A stretch of 14,207 nucleotides of DNA from Lachnospiraceae bacterium UBA3845 (GCA_002392705.1 DGHP01000084.1:1-14207), one strand, 5' to 3'; counted from the first letter of the stretch, positions 6,228 through 13,833 are shown. Made by a program: numbers and translations. Notes: generated by a model from the sequence alone, not told the origin.

Positions 6228-8024
6228 TTATCTTCCGTTTATTCTGCGGATTCCGACCTCACGGCAGTTAATCTCCCGGATCTTTTCGGGAGCGATCTTG
6301 AACTCATGATTCTCATCCAGCAGCCCGTTGATCTCCTGCTGTACATCAGAAACCTGCGTGTAACAGTATCCGGAGACATAGGGCAGGCACTTGATCGCAG
6401 TCGTTATCTTATCAAAGCGCTCCAGGAATTCCTTTTCATTCTTCACCGTATTGCCGTAGCCCCACTCGCCCTCCTTGCCGCCGGAGAAGGCGATGCCGCC
6501 GTATTCACTGATGATCACGGGCTGGCCCGCGTAGTCATAGCCTTCCGCCATGGCAGAGCGGTCCTTGCTGTGGTAGATCTCACCGGTTCCGATCTCCTCA
6601 AGATGATCCGCGTAGCGGTCATAGAACACATCTCCGTATTCTTCATAATCATGAAGGGTCAGAATATCGGAGATGGTATGCTCCCAGCCGTCATTGGTGA
6701 TTACGGGCCTTGTGTCATCCAGGCTCCTTGTCAGGTAATAGATCGCTTCCGTAAACTCCTGCTGCTTTGTATCCGTCTTGATCTTCGGAACGCCCCAGGA
6801 CTCATTGAACGGGGTCCAGGTGATGATGCAGGGATGATTCAGGTTCTGCCTGACGATCTCCAGCCATTCCCGGGTGAATTCCGCCACTGCCTCATCGCTG
6901 TACTCATAAGCGGCTGCCATCTCGCTCCAGACCAGCATGCCCTTCACGTCGCACCAGTAAAGGAAGCGCTCATCCTCTATCTTCATATGCTTCCTCAGGC
7001 CGTTGAAGCCCAGCGCGTGGATCTTGTCGATATCATCAATCAGCGCCTGCTCATCCGGCGGCGTCAGATGGGAATCCTTCCAGTATCCCTGGTCAAGGAT
7101 CAGCCGCTCATAAAGCGGTGTTCCGTTCAGCAGGATATTGCCTTCCTCGATCCGGATCTCCCGCATGCCGAAATAAGAACGCGCCTCGTCCAGCAGCTCG
7201 CCGTCTTTCCTCACCCGGATCAGTACGTCGTAAAGCTCGGGCGATTCCGGCGTCCAGGTATGAATCCCCCAGGGCATCTCCTCCGGAAGATACAGGCTGA
7301 TGGTATCCTTCACAAGGCTCCGGCTGACGGCTTTGCAGGAGGAGGCAATTCTCGTCCCGTCATATTCGATCAGGGTCTCGACCCAGAGATCCTCCCCTTT
7401 CCCGCAGCCCGCGATCTGGTAATCAAAGGACACCGTGCCCTCCTTCAGGCAGGGCGTAATCCTGACGCTGTCAAGGGAGATTCCGGACACCGCTTCCATC
7501 CAGACCGTCTTCCAGATTCCGGTTGTCTGAACATACCAGCAGCCGTAATTGTCCTTCGCCCAGCGCTGTTTGCCTCTGGGCTGCGCGATGCTCATGGAGT
7601 CCTCCGCCTTCACCGTGATATCATTTTCCCCCTCCTTCAGATACCCTGCGATATCGAAGGAGAAGCGGGCGTATCCGCCCCTGTGGCTGCCGGCGTATAT
7701 GCCGTTCACCCACACCTTTGTCTCAAAATCACTTCCCTCAAAATGAAGCAGCACCCGGCCCTTCAGAGCCTCCGCCTTTACCGTAACCGTTCTGTGGTAC
7801 CAGACATTCTCATGGTGCTCTGTCTCCCCGATCCCGCTCATCTTTGTCTCATAACTGAAGGGAACACAGATTGTGCGGTGCTGCGCCGGAAAAGCCTTGA
7901 ACCATTCCTGCTTCTCCCCCGCGTTCTCATCGTCAAACAGAAAATCCCATGAACCGTTCAGATTCTCCCAGCTGCCGCGGACCATCTGAGGTCTCGGATA
8001 GTCCTTTACATATGACTTTGTCAT
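6228..8024 (-). CDS. Glycoside hydrolase family 2 protein (beta-galactosidase/beta-glucuronidase type, substrate unassigned)
   Basis: Retaining glycosidase of 598 residues. A jelly-roll sugar-binding domain covers about 1-180 (LNGSWDFLFDD, VWYHRTVTV, VWVNGIYAGSHRGGYARFSFDI), an immunoglobulin-like domain about 181-290, and a TIM barrel 291-598. The acid/base is E408 in TPFNESWG and the nucleophile E507 in IISEYGG. The barrel motif that usually reads RTSHYP reads RKHMKIED at 344-351, and the NxKG carboxylate-recognition motif of beta-glucuronidases is not visible, so I do not assign glucuronidase or LacZ activity. There is no signal peptide, so it acts in the cytoplasm. The ribosome binding site GAAGGGAG precedes the ATG. 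It is the last gene of the minus-strand operon, 21 bases after the acyltransferase-like gene, and probably hydrolyses what the upstream transporter imports. Confidence 0.93.
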   Translation of the reverse strand: MTKSYVKDYPRPQMVRGSWENLNGSWDFLFDDENAGEKQEWFKAFPAQHRTICVPFSYETKMSGIGETEHHENVWYHRTVTVKAEALKGRVLLHFEGSDFETKVWVNGIYAGSHRGGYARFSFDIAGYLKEGENDITVKAEDSMSIAQPRGKQRWAKDNYGCWYVQTTGIWKTVWMEAVSGISLDSVRITPCLKEGTVSFDYQIAGCGKGEDLWVETLIEYDGTRIASSCKAVSRSLVKDTISLYLPEEMPWGIHTWTPESPELYDVLIRVRKDGELLDEARSYFGMREIRIEEGNILLNGTPLYERLILDQGYWKDSHLTPPDEQALIDDIDKIHALGFNGLRKHMKIEDERFLYWCDVKGMLVWSEMAAAYEYSDEAVAEFTREWLEIVRQNLNHPCIITWTPFNESWGVPKIKTDTKQQEFTEAIYYLTRSLDDTRPVITNDGWEHTISDILTLHDYEEYGDVFYDRYADHLEEIGTGEIYHSKDRSAMAEGYDYAGQPVIISEYGGIAFSGGKEGEWGYGNTVKNEKEFLERFDKITTAIKCLPYVSGYCYTQVSDVQQEINGLLDENHEFKIAPEKIREINCREVGIRRINGR

Positions 8025-8045
8025 ATCGAATCTCCCTTCTGAATA

Positions 8046-9083
8046 TCAATTTTTTCCCGAACTTCTTCTGCTGTCCGTGCGGACCAGATGCAGGATAAAC
8101 CAGATCGACGCCATCAGTACCAGGTCAAACAGCAGGGCAAAGGCAAATGTCCGCTGCTTGAATTTTCCGGCGGAAAAACTGAAGATCGCCAGATTTGACA
8201 GCAGCAGGCAGAACACTGTGTTCATCCCGATTCCACGAAGGAAAGCGCAGATTCCGCCAAATACAGGCCTTGCCGCCAGGGCATGCGCCAGCAGATAGTA
8301 AAGATACAAAAACAGCGCGGCCCCGAACAGGAACCAGGCATCCGGCGGAAAACGGTTTGTCAGATACCCGCCCCGGATATAGGATATAAGCTCCGGCAGC
8401 GTAAGTACCGCGCAGGCCAGCAGAATTCTGAAATCCCATACGATTTTCCTGCGGCTGAACCATACTCCCGCCGCGAAATAGAACAGATACTGCAGGACCG
8501 GAAAGGTAATCCAATGGGCCGAGCCGACAAACAGAGCCGCCCTGGGATCTGAAATCCTGTCATAAGGAATCAGGGTCAGCAGGCCGCCGGCTGCAAGGCA
8601 CAAAGCAGTCAGATAACCGTTCTGCTTCTGAAACAGGCTGAACAACAGCAGGCCTGCCGCCATCACCCCCGCAAAGGAAGCAAGGAATTCCGACCAGCCG
8701 GCATATTTCTCAAGAAGGAGAATCTGCCGGAATACCCTGGGATCATAATAATCCAGCTCCACCAGTCCGATATAACAGATGCTGGAAATCCAGAAGGCCG
8801 CCAGACATTTCAGGGCCGTCCGAAGCATTCTCGGCGCCGCATAGCGGAACCCGCGGCTGAAATAAGCGTACCAGCAGGAGAGGCCGAAGGTAAACAGAAA
8901 GCCGGAAAATGTTGTCAGATTGATATAATCGCAGATCTGCTGCTGCACCGGCTTTGAATCTCTCCCGAAAAACTGGATGCAATGGCACAGAACCATCTGG
9001 AGAACCAGTATCCCTTTCATGATATCCACGGAATCATCCCTCTTCCTTCCGGAAGATCCCGCCAGTTTCTCTCCGCCGCCCAT
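8046..9083 (-). CDS. Acyltransferase-3-like integral membrane protein
   Basis: A 345-residue polytopic protein with about ten hydrophobic segments, spread from DIMKGILVLQMVLCHCIQFF near residue 20 to the last one near residue 330, and a basic C-terminus (RTDSRRSSGKN). The opening arrangement, basic residues then a D-x-x-K-G-I first helix ending in a histidine (H34 in CHCIQFF), resembles Acyl_transf_3/OpgC-type proteins, which move acetyl or succinyl groups onto extracytoplasmic sugars or polysaccharides. Similarity is by pattern only. The ATG at 9092 touches its putative AAAGG with no spacing, whereas the ATG at 9083 has AAAGG about 9 bases upstream, so 9083 is chosen. It lies 58 bases after the second permease and 21 bases before the GH2 gene, clearly inside the sugar operon. 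A sugar-uptake operon is an unexpected place for it; it could act on cell-surface glycans or be a transporter-like relative. Confidence 0.75.
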   Translation of the reverse strand: MGGGEKLAGSSGRKRDDSVDIMKGILVLQMVLCHCIQFFGRDSKPVQQQICDYINLTTFSGFLFTFGLSCWYAYFSRGFRYAAPRMLRTALKCLAAFWISSICYIGLVELDYYDPRVFRQILLLEKYAGWSEFLASFAGVMAAGLLLFSLFQKQNGYLTALCLAAGGLLTLIPYDRISDPRAALFVGSAHWITFPVLQYLFYFAAGVWFSRRKIVWDFRILLACAVLTLPELISYIRGGYLTNRFPPDAWFLFGAALFLYLYYLLAHALAARPVFGGICAFLRGIGMNTVFCLLLSNLAIFSFSAGKFKQRTFAFALLFDLVLMASIWFILHLVRTDSRRSSGKN

Positions 9084-9126
9084 CCCGGTCATCCTTTCTG
9101 AATTCTGCGTAAACCTTTCTTTCCGC

Positions 9127-9140
9127 GATGCTCCCGCATC
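9127..9140 (-). other. Small intercistronic hairpin after the second permease gene
   Basis: On the minus strand GATGC (9140-9136), GGGA loop, GCATC (9131-9127) form a 5-bp stem one base after the permease stop, with no T-run following. It may be a processing or stability element between the permease and acyltransferase genes; it is too short for more. Confidence 0.35.
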
Positions 9141-9141
9141 T

Positions 9142-9966
9142 TTATCCCTTGATTCCTTCCATCGTAATACCCTGAACGATCTGTTTCTCGAAAATGAGAT
9201 ACAGAATGATCATGGGCAGCGAGGCCACCAGATTGGCCGTCATGGGAATAACATAATCCGGCCGCTCGATGGAAAGAAGGGTCGGAATTCCGACCGGCAG
9301 CGTATACATCTCTTCGCTGAATACGCAGAGCAGCGGCCAGAGATAATTATTCCAGCTTCCGATGAAGCTCATCAGGGCGACTGTGGCAATAATCGGCTTT
9401 GAAAGCGGCAGGGCGATCTTCGTATAGATCGTCAGCTCGCTGCCTCCGTCGATGCGGACCGCCTCCAGCAGTTCATTCGGCAGCGTCTGGAAGAAATTCA
9501 CCGTAATAATCAGCGTCATAGCGCTCGCGACCGACGGCAGGATCAGACCGATATAGGAATTGATCAGTCCGAGCTTGTTCATCAGGATGAACAGGGGGAC
9601 AATGGTCGCCTCACCCGGAACCAGAAGGCCGCAAAGGAAATAGCTGTACAGAAGCCGGCTTCCTTTAAAGGGAATCTTTGCCAGCGCGTAGGCGGCAAGG
9701 GTCGAGACCACAACCGTAAGAACCGTCGTAATCACGGCAACGATAAAGCTGTTGAAAAACCAGCGGAAAGTGCTGGTGCCGCTCAGGATCCTGGGATAAT
9801 TCTCAAGCGTATAGGGCGGCTTGAACCAGTCCCAGATCGTCACGATCTGGCGCCCTTCATGCTGCAGGGAGCAGAACAGGGCCCATACAACCGGAAGCAG
9901 CATAATCAGCCCCAGGAGGATGGATACGAAGGCAAGAATTACCGCTGCAGGCTTAATCTTCTTCAT
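9142..9966 (-). CDS. Carbohydrate ABC transporter permease, MalG/UgpE type
   Basis: Second inner-membrane permease of a CUT1-type sugar importer. The 274 residues hold six predicted membrane helices, beginning with AVILAFVSILLGLIMLLPVV near residues 8-27. The cytoplasmic EAA loop, which docks to the ATPase, is at 168-191 (EAVRIDGG ... IALPLSKP). The C-terminal helix ends KQIVQGITMEGIKG, the usual ending of the MalG family (QG-hhx-GxxKG). Its ATG overlaps the stop of the upstream permease by one base (TGATG), so translation is probably coupled. Substrate cannot be told from the sequence; the linked GH2 enzyme suggests a beta-linked oligosaccharide or glycoside. Confidence 0.95.
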   Translation of the reverse strand: MKKIKPAAVILAFVSILLGLIMLLPVVWALFCSLQHEGRQIVTIWDWFKPPYTLENYPRILSGTSTFRWFFNSFIVAVITTVLTVVVSTLAAYALAKIPFKGSRLLYSYFLCGLLVPGEATIVPLFILMNKLGLINSYIGLILPSVASAMTLIITVNFFQTLPNELLEAVRIDGGSELTIYTKIALPLSKPIIATVALMSFIGSWNNYLWPLLCVFSEEMYTLPVGIPTLLSIERPDYVIPMTANLVASLPMIILYLIFEKQIVQGITMEGIKG

Positions 9967-10859
9967 CAGTCATCCCCTCCTCTCTGGAAGCGCATCTGAA
10001 CCAGGGTGCAGACCACAAGGATCAGGAAGAGAATATACGACATCGCTGCCGCGTAGCCCAGCTTGTTCTTGTCAAATGCCTGCTCGTAGATATACTGGAT
10101 CAGCGGTTTCGTGGAACTGGCCGGGCCTCCTCCGGTAATCAGGCGGATCTGTCCGAATACCTTGAAGCTGGCGATAATCTGAAGCAGGGTCACCAGGAAG
10201 ATGGTCGGCCTGAGCAGCGGAAGCGTGATATGGGTCAGCTTCTGCCAGTCAGAAGCCCCGTCCACAGCAGCGGCCTCCATGATATCATTTGAAATATCCT
10301 GTAAAGCGGCCAGATACAGAAGCATCGGAAAACCGAGCGTCCACCAGGCCGTCATCAGGACGATCACCACCCAGGACAGATTCGTGCTCATGAACCAGAG
10401 CGGTTCATTCGTGGTATCGTAAAGTCCCATCCATTTCAGGATTCCGTTCACCAGGCCCCGGTAAGGCGCGAAGGTATACTTGGCAACAAACGAGGCGACC
10501 GAAACCGAAAGCACCCCCGGCATATAATAGCTGACGCGGAGAAATTTCCTGTATTTCACCTGGCGGTTGGCAAACAGCGCCATAATCAGGGACAGGACCA
10601 CAACCAGGGGAACGCACAGAAGCACAAATGTCGTAGTGTTCTTGAGCGACGCCCAGAATTTGGAATCCCCGAACAGTTTCCGGAAATTATCCAGACCGAT
10701 AAAATCCTGGAACCCCATCAGCGACCATTTGCACAGGCTGACCCAGACTCCCTGGACGATCGGATAGATCGTAAATACGGTAAAGAGAACAAAAAAAGGA
10801 AAAATGAACAGCAATGCTGTCAGAGTCGCCTTTCTCTGTCTTTTCTTAATACTGTGCAT
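9966..10859 (-). CDS. Carbohydrate ABC transporter permease, MalF/UgpA type
   Basis: First permease of the same importer, 297 residues with six predicted helices. The first is LTALLFIFPFFVLFTVFTIY (13-32), followed by the typical YPIVQGVWVSLCKW and FIGLDNFRKLF. The EAA loop is at 195-208 (EAAAVDGASDW ... ITLPLLRP), and LITGGGPASST is the conserved family loop after it. The frame stays open to 10991, but the extra 44 residues lack family sequence, and the ATG at 10859 follows GAGAGGAGG (spacing only 3 bases) and gives normal length. The preceding solute-binding gene ends 236 bases upstream, separated by a nested hairpin. No ATPase gene is in the window; such transporters often share an MsmK/UgpC-type ATPase encoded elsewhere. 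Confidence 0.94.
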   Translation of the reverse strand: MHSIKKRQRKATLTALLFIFPFFVLFTVFTIYPIVQGVWVSLCKWSLMGFQDFIGLDNFRKLFGDSKFWASLKNTTTFVLLCVPLVVVLSLIMALFANRQVKYRKFLRVSYYMPGVLSVSVASFVAKYTFAPYRGLVNGILKWMGLYDTTNEPLWFMSTNLSWVVIVLMTAWWTLGFPMLLYLAALQDISNDIMEAAAVDGASDWQKLTHITLPLLRPTIFLVTLLQIIASFKVFGQIRLITGGGPASSTKPLIQYIYEQAFDKNKLGYAAAMSYILFLILVVCTLVQMRFQRGGDD

Positions 10860-11001
10860 ATGCCTCCTCTCTAAGAAAGCCAGAAGCTGCTTTCTTCCGC
10901 CCGGCAGACCATCCTGCGGCACATTTCCGGAACGTGCGCTCCTATCCCCCGGAAGGTTTTCTCTCACAGGAAGCCCAAGGGATTTCTCCATGAGATAAGG
11001 A

Positions 11002-11061
11002 AGCCCCGGACCCCCGACGCGCGCCGCAGAAACTGCGGCGGATCTGGAAGGATCCGGGGCT
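11002..11061 (-). other. Nested GC-rich intercistronic hairpin between solute-binding protein and permeases
   Basis: The outer arms AGCCCCGGA (11002-11010) and TCCGGGGCT (11053-11061) pair perfectly over 9 bp. Inside, CGCCGCA (11022-11028) and TGCGGCG (11034-11040) pair over 7 bp with a 5-base loop. It begins 35 bases after the solute-binding protein stop. The minus strand continues TTCCTTATC, a poor T-run, so it is more likely a partial terminator or 3'-end stabiliser than a full stop. Confidence 0.7.
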
Positions 11062-11095
11062 GACTATATCTTCACTGCCGAATCGTTACAGCGGA

Positions 11096-12403
11096 TCAGT
11101 CAAGATTGTCCTCAATTGCGGCATACAGTGCATCATAGGAAGCGTCGAAATCTGTCACGCCCTGCAGATAACCATTCAGAGCTTCGATGATATCGGCCTT
11201 CATGCCGCCATAGTAGGAAGTTGCTCTCGGAGCGTATTTTGCAAGTCCGAGCTCATCAACGATATTGTAGCCCTTCTTTTCCTTGTACTCTTCGCTGCCG
11301 TTCGCCGCAATTGCAGACGGGATCTGGCCGGAGCCGGACCAGGTCAGGCCGCCTTCGTTGGAGGCATAGACCAGGAATCTGACAGCTTCAAGGGACTCTT
11401 CCTCTGTACGGTTCGGATTTGCCGGAAGGGTCAGCGTATGGGAGTCAGCCCAGCAGTAAGCGGTATCGCCGTAAAGAAGCGGGAATTCCGTTACATTGAA
11501 GTTCAGGCCGTCCGTAGCTTCGAAGATACCGGTAACCCATGTGCCGCCGAATTCGAAAACAGCCTTGCCGGACTGGAAGATTGCGGAATGGTCATCAATG
11601 CCCGGAAGGACATATCCGTCATCATACAGGCTCTTCACATATTCCATGGCAGCCTTCGCAATATCCTCATCCAGGGTGACTTCTGTGGCGTCGCCGTTCA
11701 CAAAGTCAGCTCCGCCCATCTGGAAGTAAACCGCATACCATACACGGAACGGATCATCACCGGAGTTGGTCAGAGCAATCGGGGAAACATCTTCCGGAAG
11801 GCTCTCTTTGCATTTTGCAAGAATCGCCGCGAAATCATCCGCGCTCTTGATTGCCAGGACGTCGTCTTCTGTCACGCCCGCCTGCTCCAGGAGGTCAAGA
11901 TTGTAATACATGACTTCGCAGTGGGTATCCAGCGGGATCGCGTAAACATCACCGTCAAAGGTAACAGAATCGATGGAAGCCTGCTCATAGAGTTCACCAA
12001 GGTCTACACCCAGTTCATCCAGATAATCATTCAGAGGTTCAACTACGCCGGTCTCCTCGAGTTCATAAAGCTTTGATACATGAGAGACACCGGTATCCGG
12101 GCCATTCCCCGTAGCAACTGCCGTCTGCAGTTTTGTATAATAGTCGTCCCATACAAGAGTAATGCACTCCACCGGATTGGTCGGAGAGGTAGCATTATAA
12201 TCATCAACAATCTGTCCGAACCATTCGCCGTCACCGCCTGTGAACAGGGACCAGAAGGACAGATCGCCTTCCGCGACTTCCACAGCTTCCGGGTTATTGA
12301 CCGTGCCGTCTTCGTTCATATCAACTTCATCAGCGAAGACGCTTCCCGATGCCGCAAGCACCATAACCGCACCTAACAATGAGCATAACAACTTTTTGGA
12401 CAT
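11096..12403 (-). CDS. Extracellular solute-binding protein (family 1) of the sugar ABC transporter
   Basis: Captures the substrate outside the cell and delivers it to the two permeases. With the start at 12403 it has 435 residues. A Sec signal peptide is clear: MSKK, then a hydrophobic core (LLCSLLGAVMVLAASG), then SVFA and DEVDM, cleaved probably after VFA. The mature part has family-1 features such as GDLSFWSLFTGGDGEWF, DDYYTKLQTAVATGNGPDTGV, VYAIPLDTHCEVMYYNLDLL and GKAVFEFGGTWVTGIF. Most Gram-positive binding proteins are lipoproteins, but there is no lipobox cysteine here; the only early cysteine (C7) is in the hydrophobic core. The ATG at 12403 has GGAGG 7 bases upstream. Two more in-frame ATGs exist: 12409, too close to that site, and 12535, which has its own AAGGAGAG. 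It is the first gene of the operon. Confidence 0.92.
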   Translation of the reverse strand: MSKKLLCSLLGAVMVLAASGSVFADEVDMNEDGTVNNPEAVEVAEGDLSFWSLFTGGDGEWFGQIVDDYNATSPTNPVECITLVWDDYYTKLQTAVATGNGPDTGVSHVSKLYELEETGVVEPLNDYLDELGVDLGELYEQASIDSVTFDGDVYAIPLDTHCEVMYYNLDLLEQAGVTEDDVLAIKSADDFAAILAKCKESLPEDVSPIALTNSGDDPFRVWYAVYFQMGGADFVNGDATEVTLDEDIAKAAMEYVKSLYDDGYVLPGIDDHSAIFQSGKAVFEFGGTWVTGIFEATDGLNFNVTEFPLLYGDTAYCWADSHTLTLPANPNRTEEESLEAVRFLVYASNEGGLTWSGSGQIPSAIAANGSEEYKEKKGYNIVDELGLAKYAPRATSYYGGMKADIIEALNGYLQGVTDFDASYDALYAAIEDNLD

Positions 12404-12595
12404 AATCATTCCTCCTTCTTTCAACACAATTGTTTCCTTCAAAGATATTGAAGCTTTGACAGGAACGGAGCTGTTTGATGAAGACTGAAAAAATGCATAT
12501 AAAAACAATGCAGATTTCCGGTTTTCGCGCGCCATTGATAGTTACTCTCCTTGAGCTGTCTAAATTGATTGGCCGTTTTTGCTATTTCATTTCAC

Positions 12596-12624
12596 ATTAT
12601 AGGTGATATTTTGAGTAATTTCAA
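12596..12624 (-). promoter_or_regulatory. Sigma-A promoter of the sugar-transport operon
   Basis: The minus strand reads TTGAAA (12624-12619), 17 bases, then a perfect TATAAT (12601-12596). Transcription should begin near 12589, giving a leader of about 185 bases to the ATG at 12403, or about 53 bases to the in-frame ATG at 12535. The surrounding 12404-12699 spacer is clearly more AT-rich than the genes and holds no other convincing element apart from the inverted repeat just upstream. Confidence 0.82.
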
Positions 12625-12652
12625 CAAGTTTGCATTATTTCGTGTAACTTGT
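12624..12652. promoter_or_regulatory. Inverted repeat abutting the operon -35 element (candidate operator)
   Basis: On the plus strand ACAAGTT (12624-12630) and AACTTGT (12646-12652) are perfect 7-base inverted arms separated by 15 bases. The inner edge of the repeat overlaps the first base of the -35 hexamer, a position suited to an activator or a blocking repressor. Chance occurrence in an AT-rich spacer is possible. Confidence 0.4.
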
Positions 12653-12699
12653 CTGTTATCTTTCTGATTATTTCAAGATTTTTGTAATTATAATTAATA

Positions 12700-13833
12700 T
12701 TACAGAATAAGCCGGAATACCTGTTCCGCGGTCAGGATCAGATTCTTTTTCGCAATCTCCGGATCCATGATCTCGCCCAGGGTGGAGGCTTCCCGGATGA
12801 TCGGGAAATAAGCCTTTATGCCGGCCTGGTTGCACATTCCCGCGCGATCCGCCGCACTGCCCGCAAGGGCAATCACTTTAAGATGGTGCTTCTTCGCAAG
12901 CTTCGCCACACCGACCGGGACCTTCCCCATCACGGTCTGGTCATCGATGCGGCCTTCCCCGGTCACGACCAGGTCCGCGCCTTCCAGCTTCTTCTCAAGC
13001 CCGATCGTCCGGATCATCAGCTCCGAACCGGAAACCAGTTCCGCATGGGGCAGATAGCTCAGGAAGGCAAAGGCGAGTCCCCCGGCGGCGCCGGCGCCCG
13101 GATACTTCCTGTAATCCTTCCCGGTACATTCTGCTGTCACATCCGCGTAATGATACATCGCAACGTCGAGAAAGTTCAGTTCCTCCTCCTTCACGCCTTT
13201 CTGCGCCCCGTAAACACGCACGGCGCCATGTTTCCCGCAGAGCGTATTCCTCACATCGCAGGCGATCCTGAAGTAACAGTTCTCCAGCACAGGAGGCATG
13301 CCCGACCGGTCGATCCGCTCGATCTTCGCAAGGGAAGAAAGATCCGCCGGCAGTCTCTGCCCGCCGGCGTCATAGAAGACGCAGCCCAGAGCATCCAGCA
13401 TGCCGATCCCGCCTTCCGTGGTTGCGCTTCCTCCGATTCCGATCACGAAATCCCTGCATCCCCGCTCCGCCGCGTCCAGTATCATCTGACCGACGCCCCG
13501 CGTCGTCGCTTTCCAGGGATCCAGCCTGAACCTGTCCACCAGGCCAAGGCCCGCCGCCTGAGACAGCTCTATAACTGCAGCCTGGCCTTTATTCACAATC
13601 CCGTAGCGCGCTGTCACGTCCGCTCCGCAGGGACCGGCAGCCCGGCATTCGACATACTCTCCCTTCAGCCCCTCCACCAGGGCTTCCATGGTTCCCTCAC
13701 CGCCGTCCGCCATCGGCATCACGACCACCTTCGTGCGCGGATTGGCCCTCCAGATTCCGGTCGCACAGGCCTTCCCTGCTTCCATAGAGCTTATGCTTCC
13801 CTTAAAAGAATCCATCGCGACCACTACCTTCAT
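12700..13833 (-). CDS. Glycerate kinase
   Basis: Phosphorylates D-glycerate with ATP, feeding glycolysis from glycerate made during breakdown of sugar acids, glyoxylate or serine. The 377 residues are normal for the glycerate kinase I family (GlxK/GarK-type; product usually 2-phosphoglycerate, not provable here). Visible family motifs are MKVVVAMDSFKGS at the start, MADGGEGT at 41-48, IELSQAAGLGLV, GIGGSATTEGGIGMLDALG from 132, PGAGAAGGLAFAF and VVTGEGRIDDQT. The ATG at 13833 follows GGAGG with 8 bases of spacing; the in-frame ATG five codons upstream lies within that ribosome binding site and is rejected. No GC-rich hairpin follows the stop, only AT-rich sequence, so read-through towards the sugar operon about 300 bases downstream is possible. 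A TATACT at 13914-13909 (minus) could be a -10 element, but its -35 is poor. Confidence 0.96.
   Translation of the reverse strand: MKVVVAMDSFKGSISSMEAGKACATGIWRANPRTKVVVMPMADGGEGTMEALVEGLKGEYVECRAAGPCGADVTARYGIVNKGQAAVIELSQAAGLGLVDRFRLDPWKATTRGVGQMILDAAERGCRDFVIGIGGSATTEGGIGMLDALGCVFYDAGGQRLPADLSSLAKIERIDRSGMPPVLENCYFRIACDVRNTLCGKHGAVRVYGAQKGVKEEELNFLDVAMYHYADVTAECTGKDYRKYPGAGAAGGLAFAFLSYLPHAELVSGSELMIRTIGLEKKLEGADLVVTGEGRIDDQTVMGKVPVGVAKLAKKHHLKVIALAGSAADRAGMCNQAGIKAYFPIIREASTLGEIMDPEIAKKNLILTAEQVFRLIL

Noticed and set aside
6306..7952. 548-codon plus-strand open frame
   Set aside because: It runs exactly antisense to the GH2 gene, which has full catalytic motifs; the frame has no family sequence or ribosome binding site and reflects GC-rich codon bias.
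10860..10991. 44-residue N-terminal extension of the MalF-type permease
   Set aside because: No family sequence, no ribosome binding site at 10991, and MalF-type permeases of about 295 residues start before the first helix as the ATG at 10859 does.
12570..12600. Possible catabolite responsive element (cre) near the operon promoter
   Set aside because: TGAAATAGCAAAAA lacks the CG centre and symmetry of the cre consensus.
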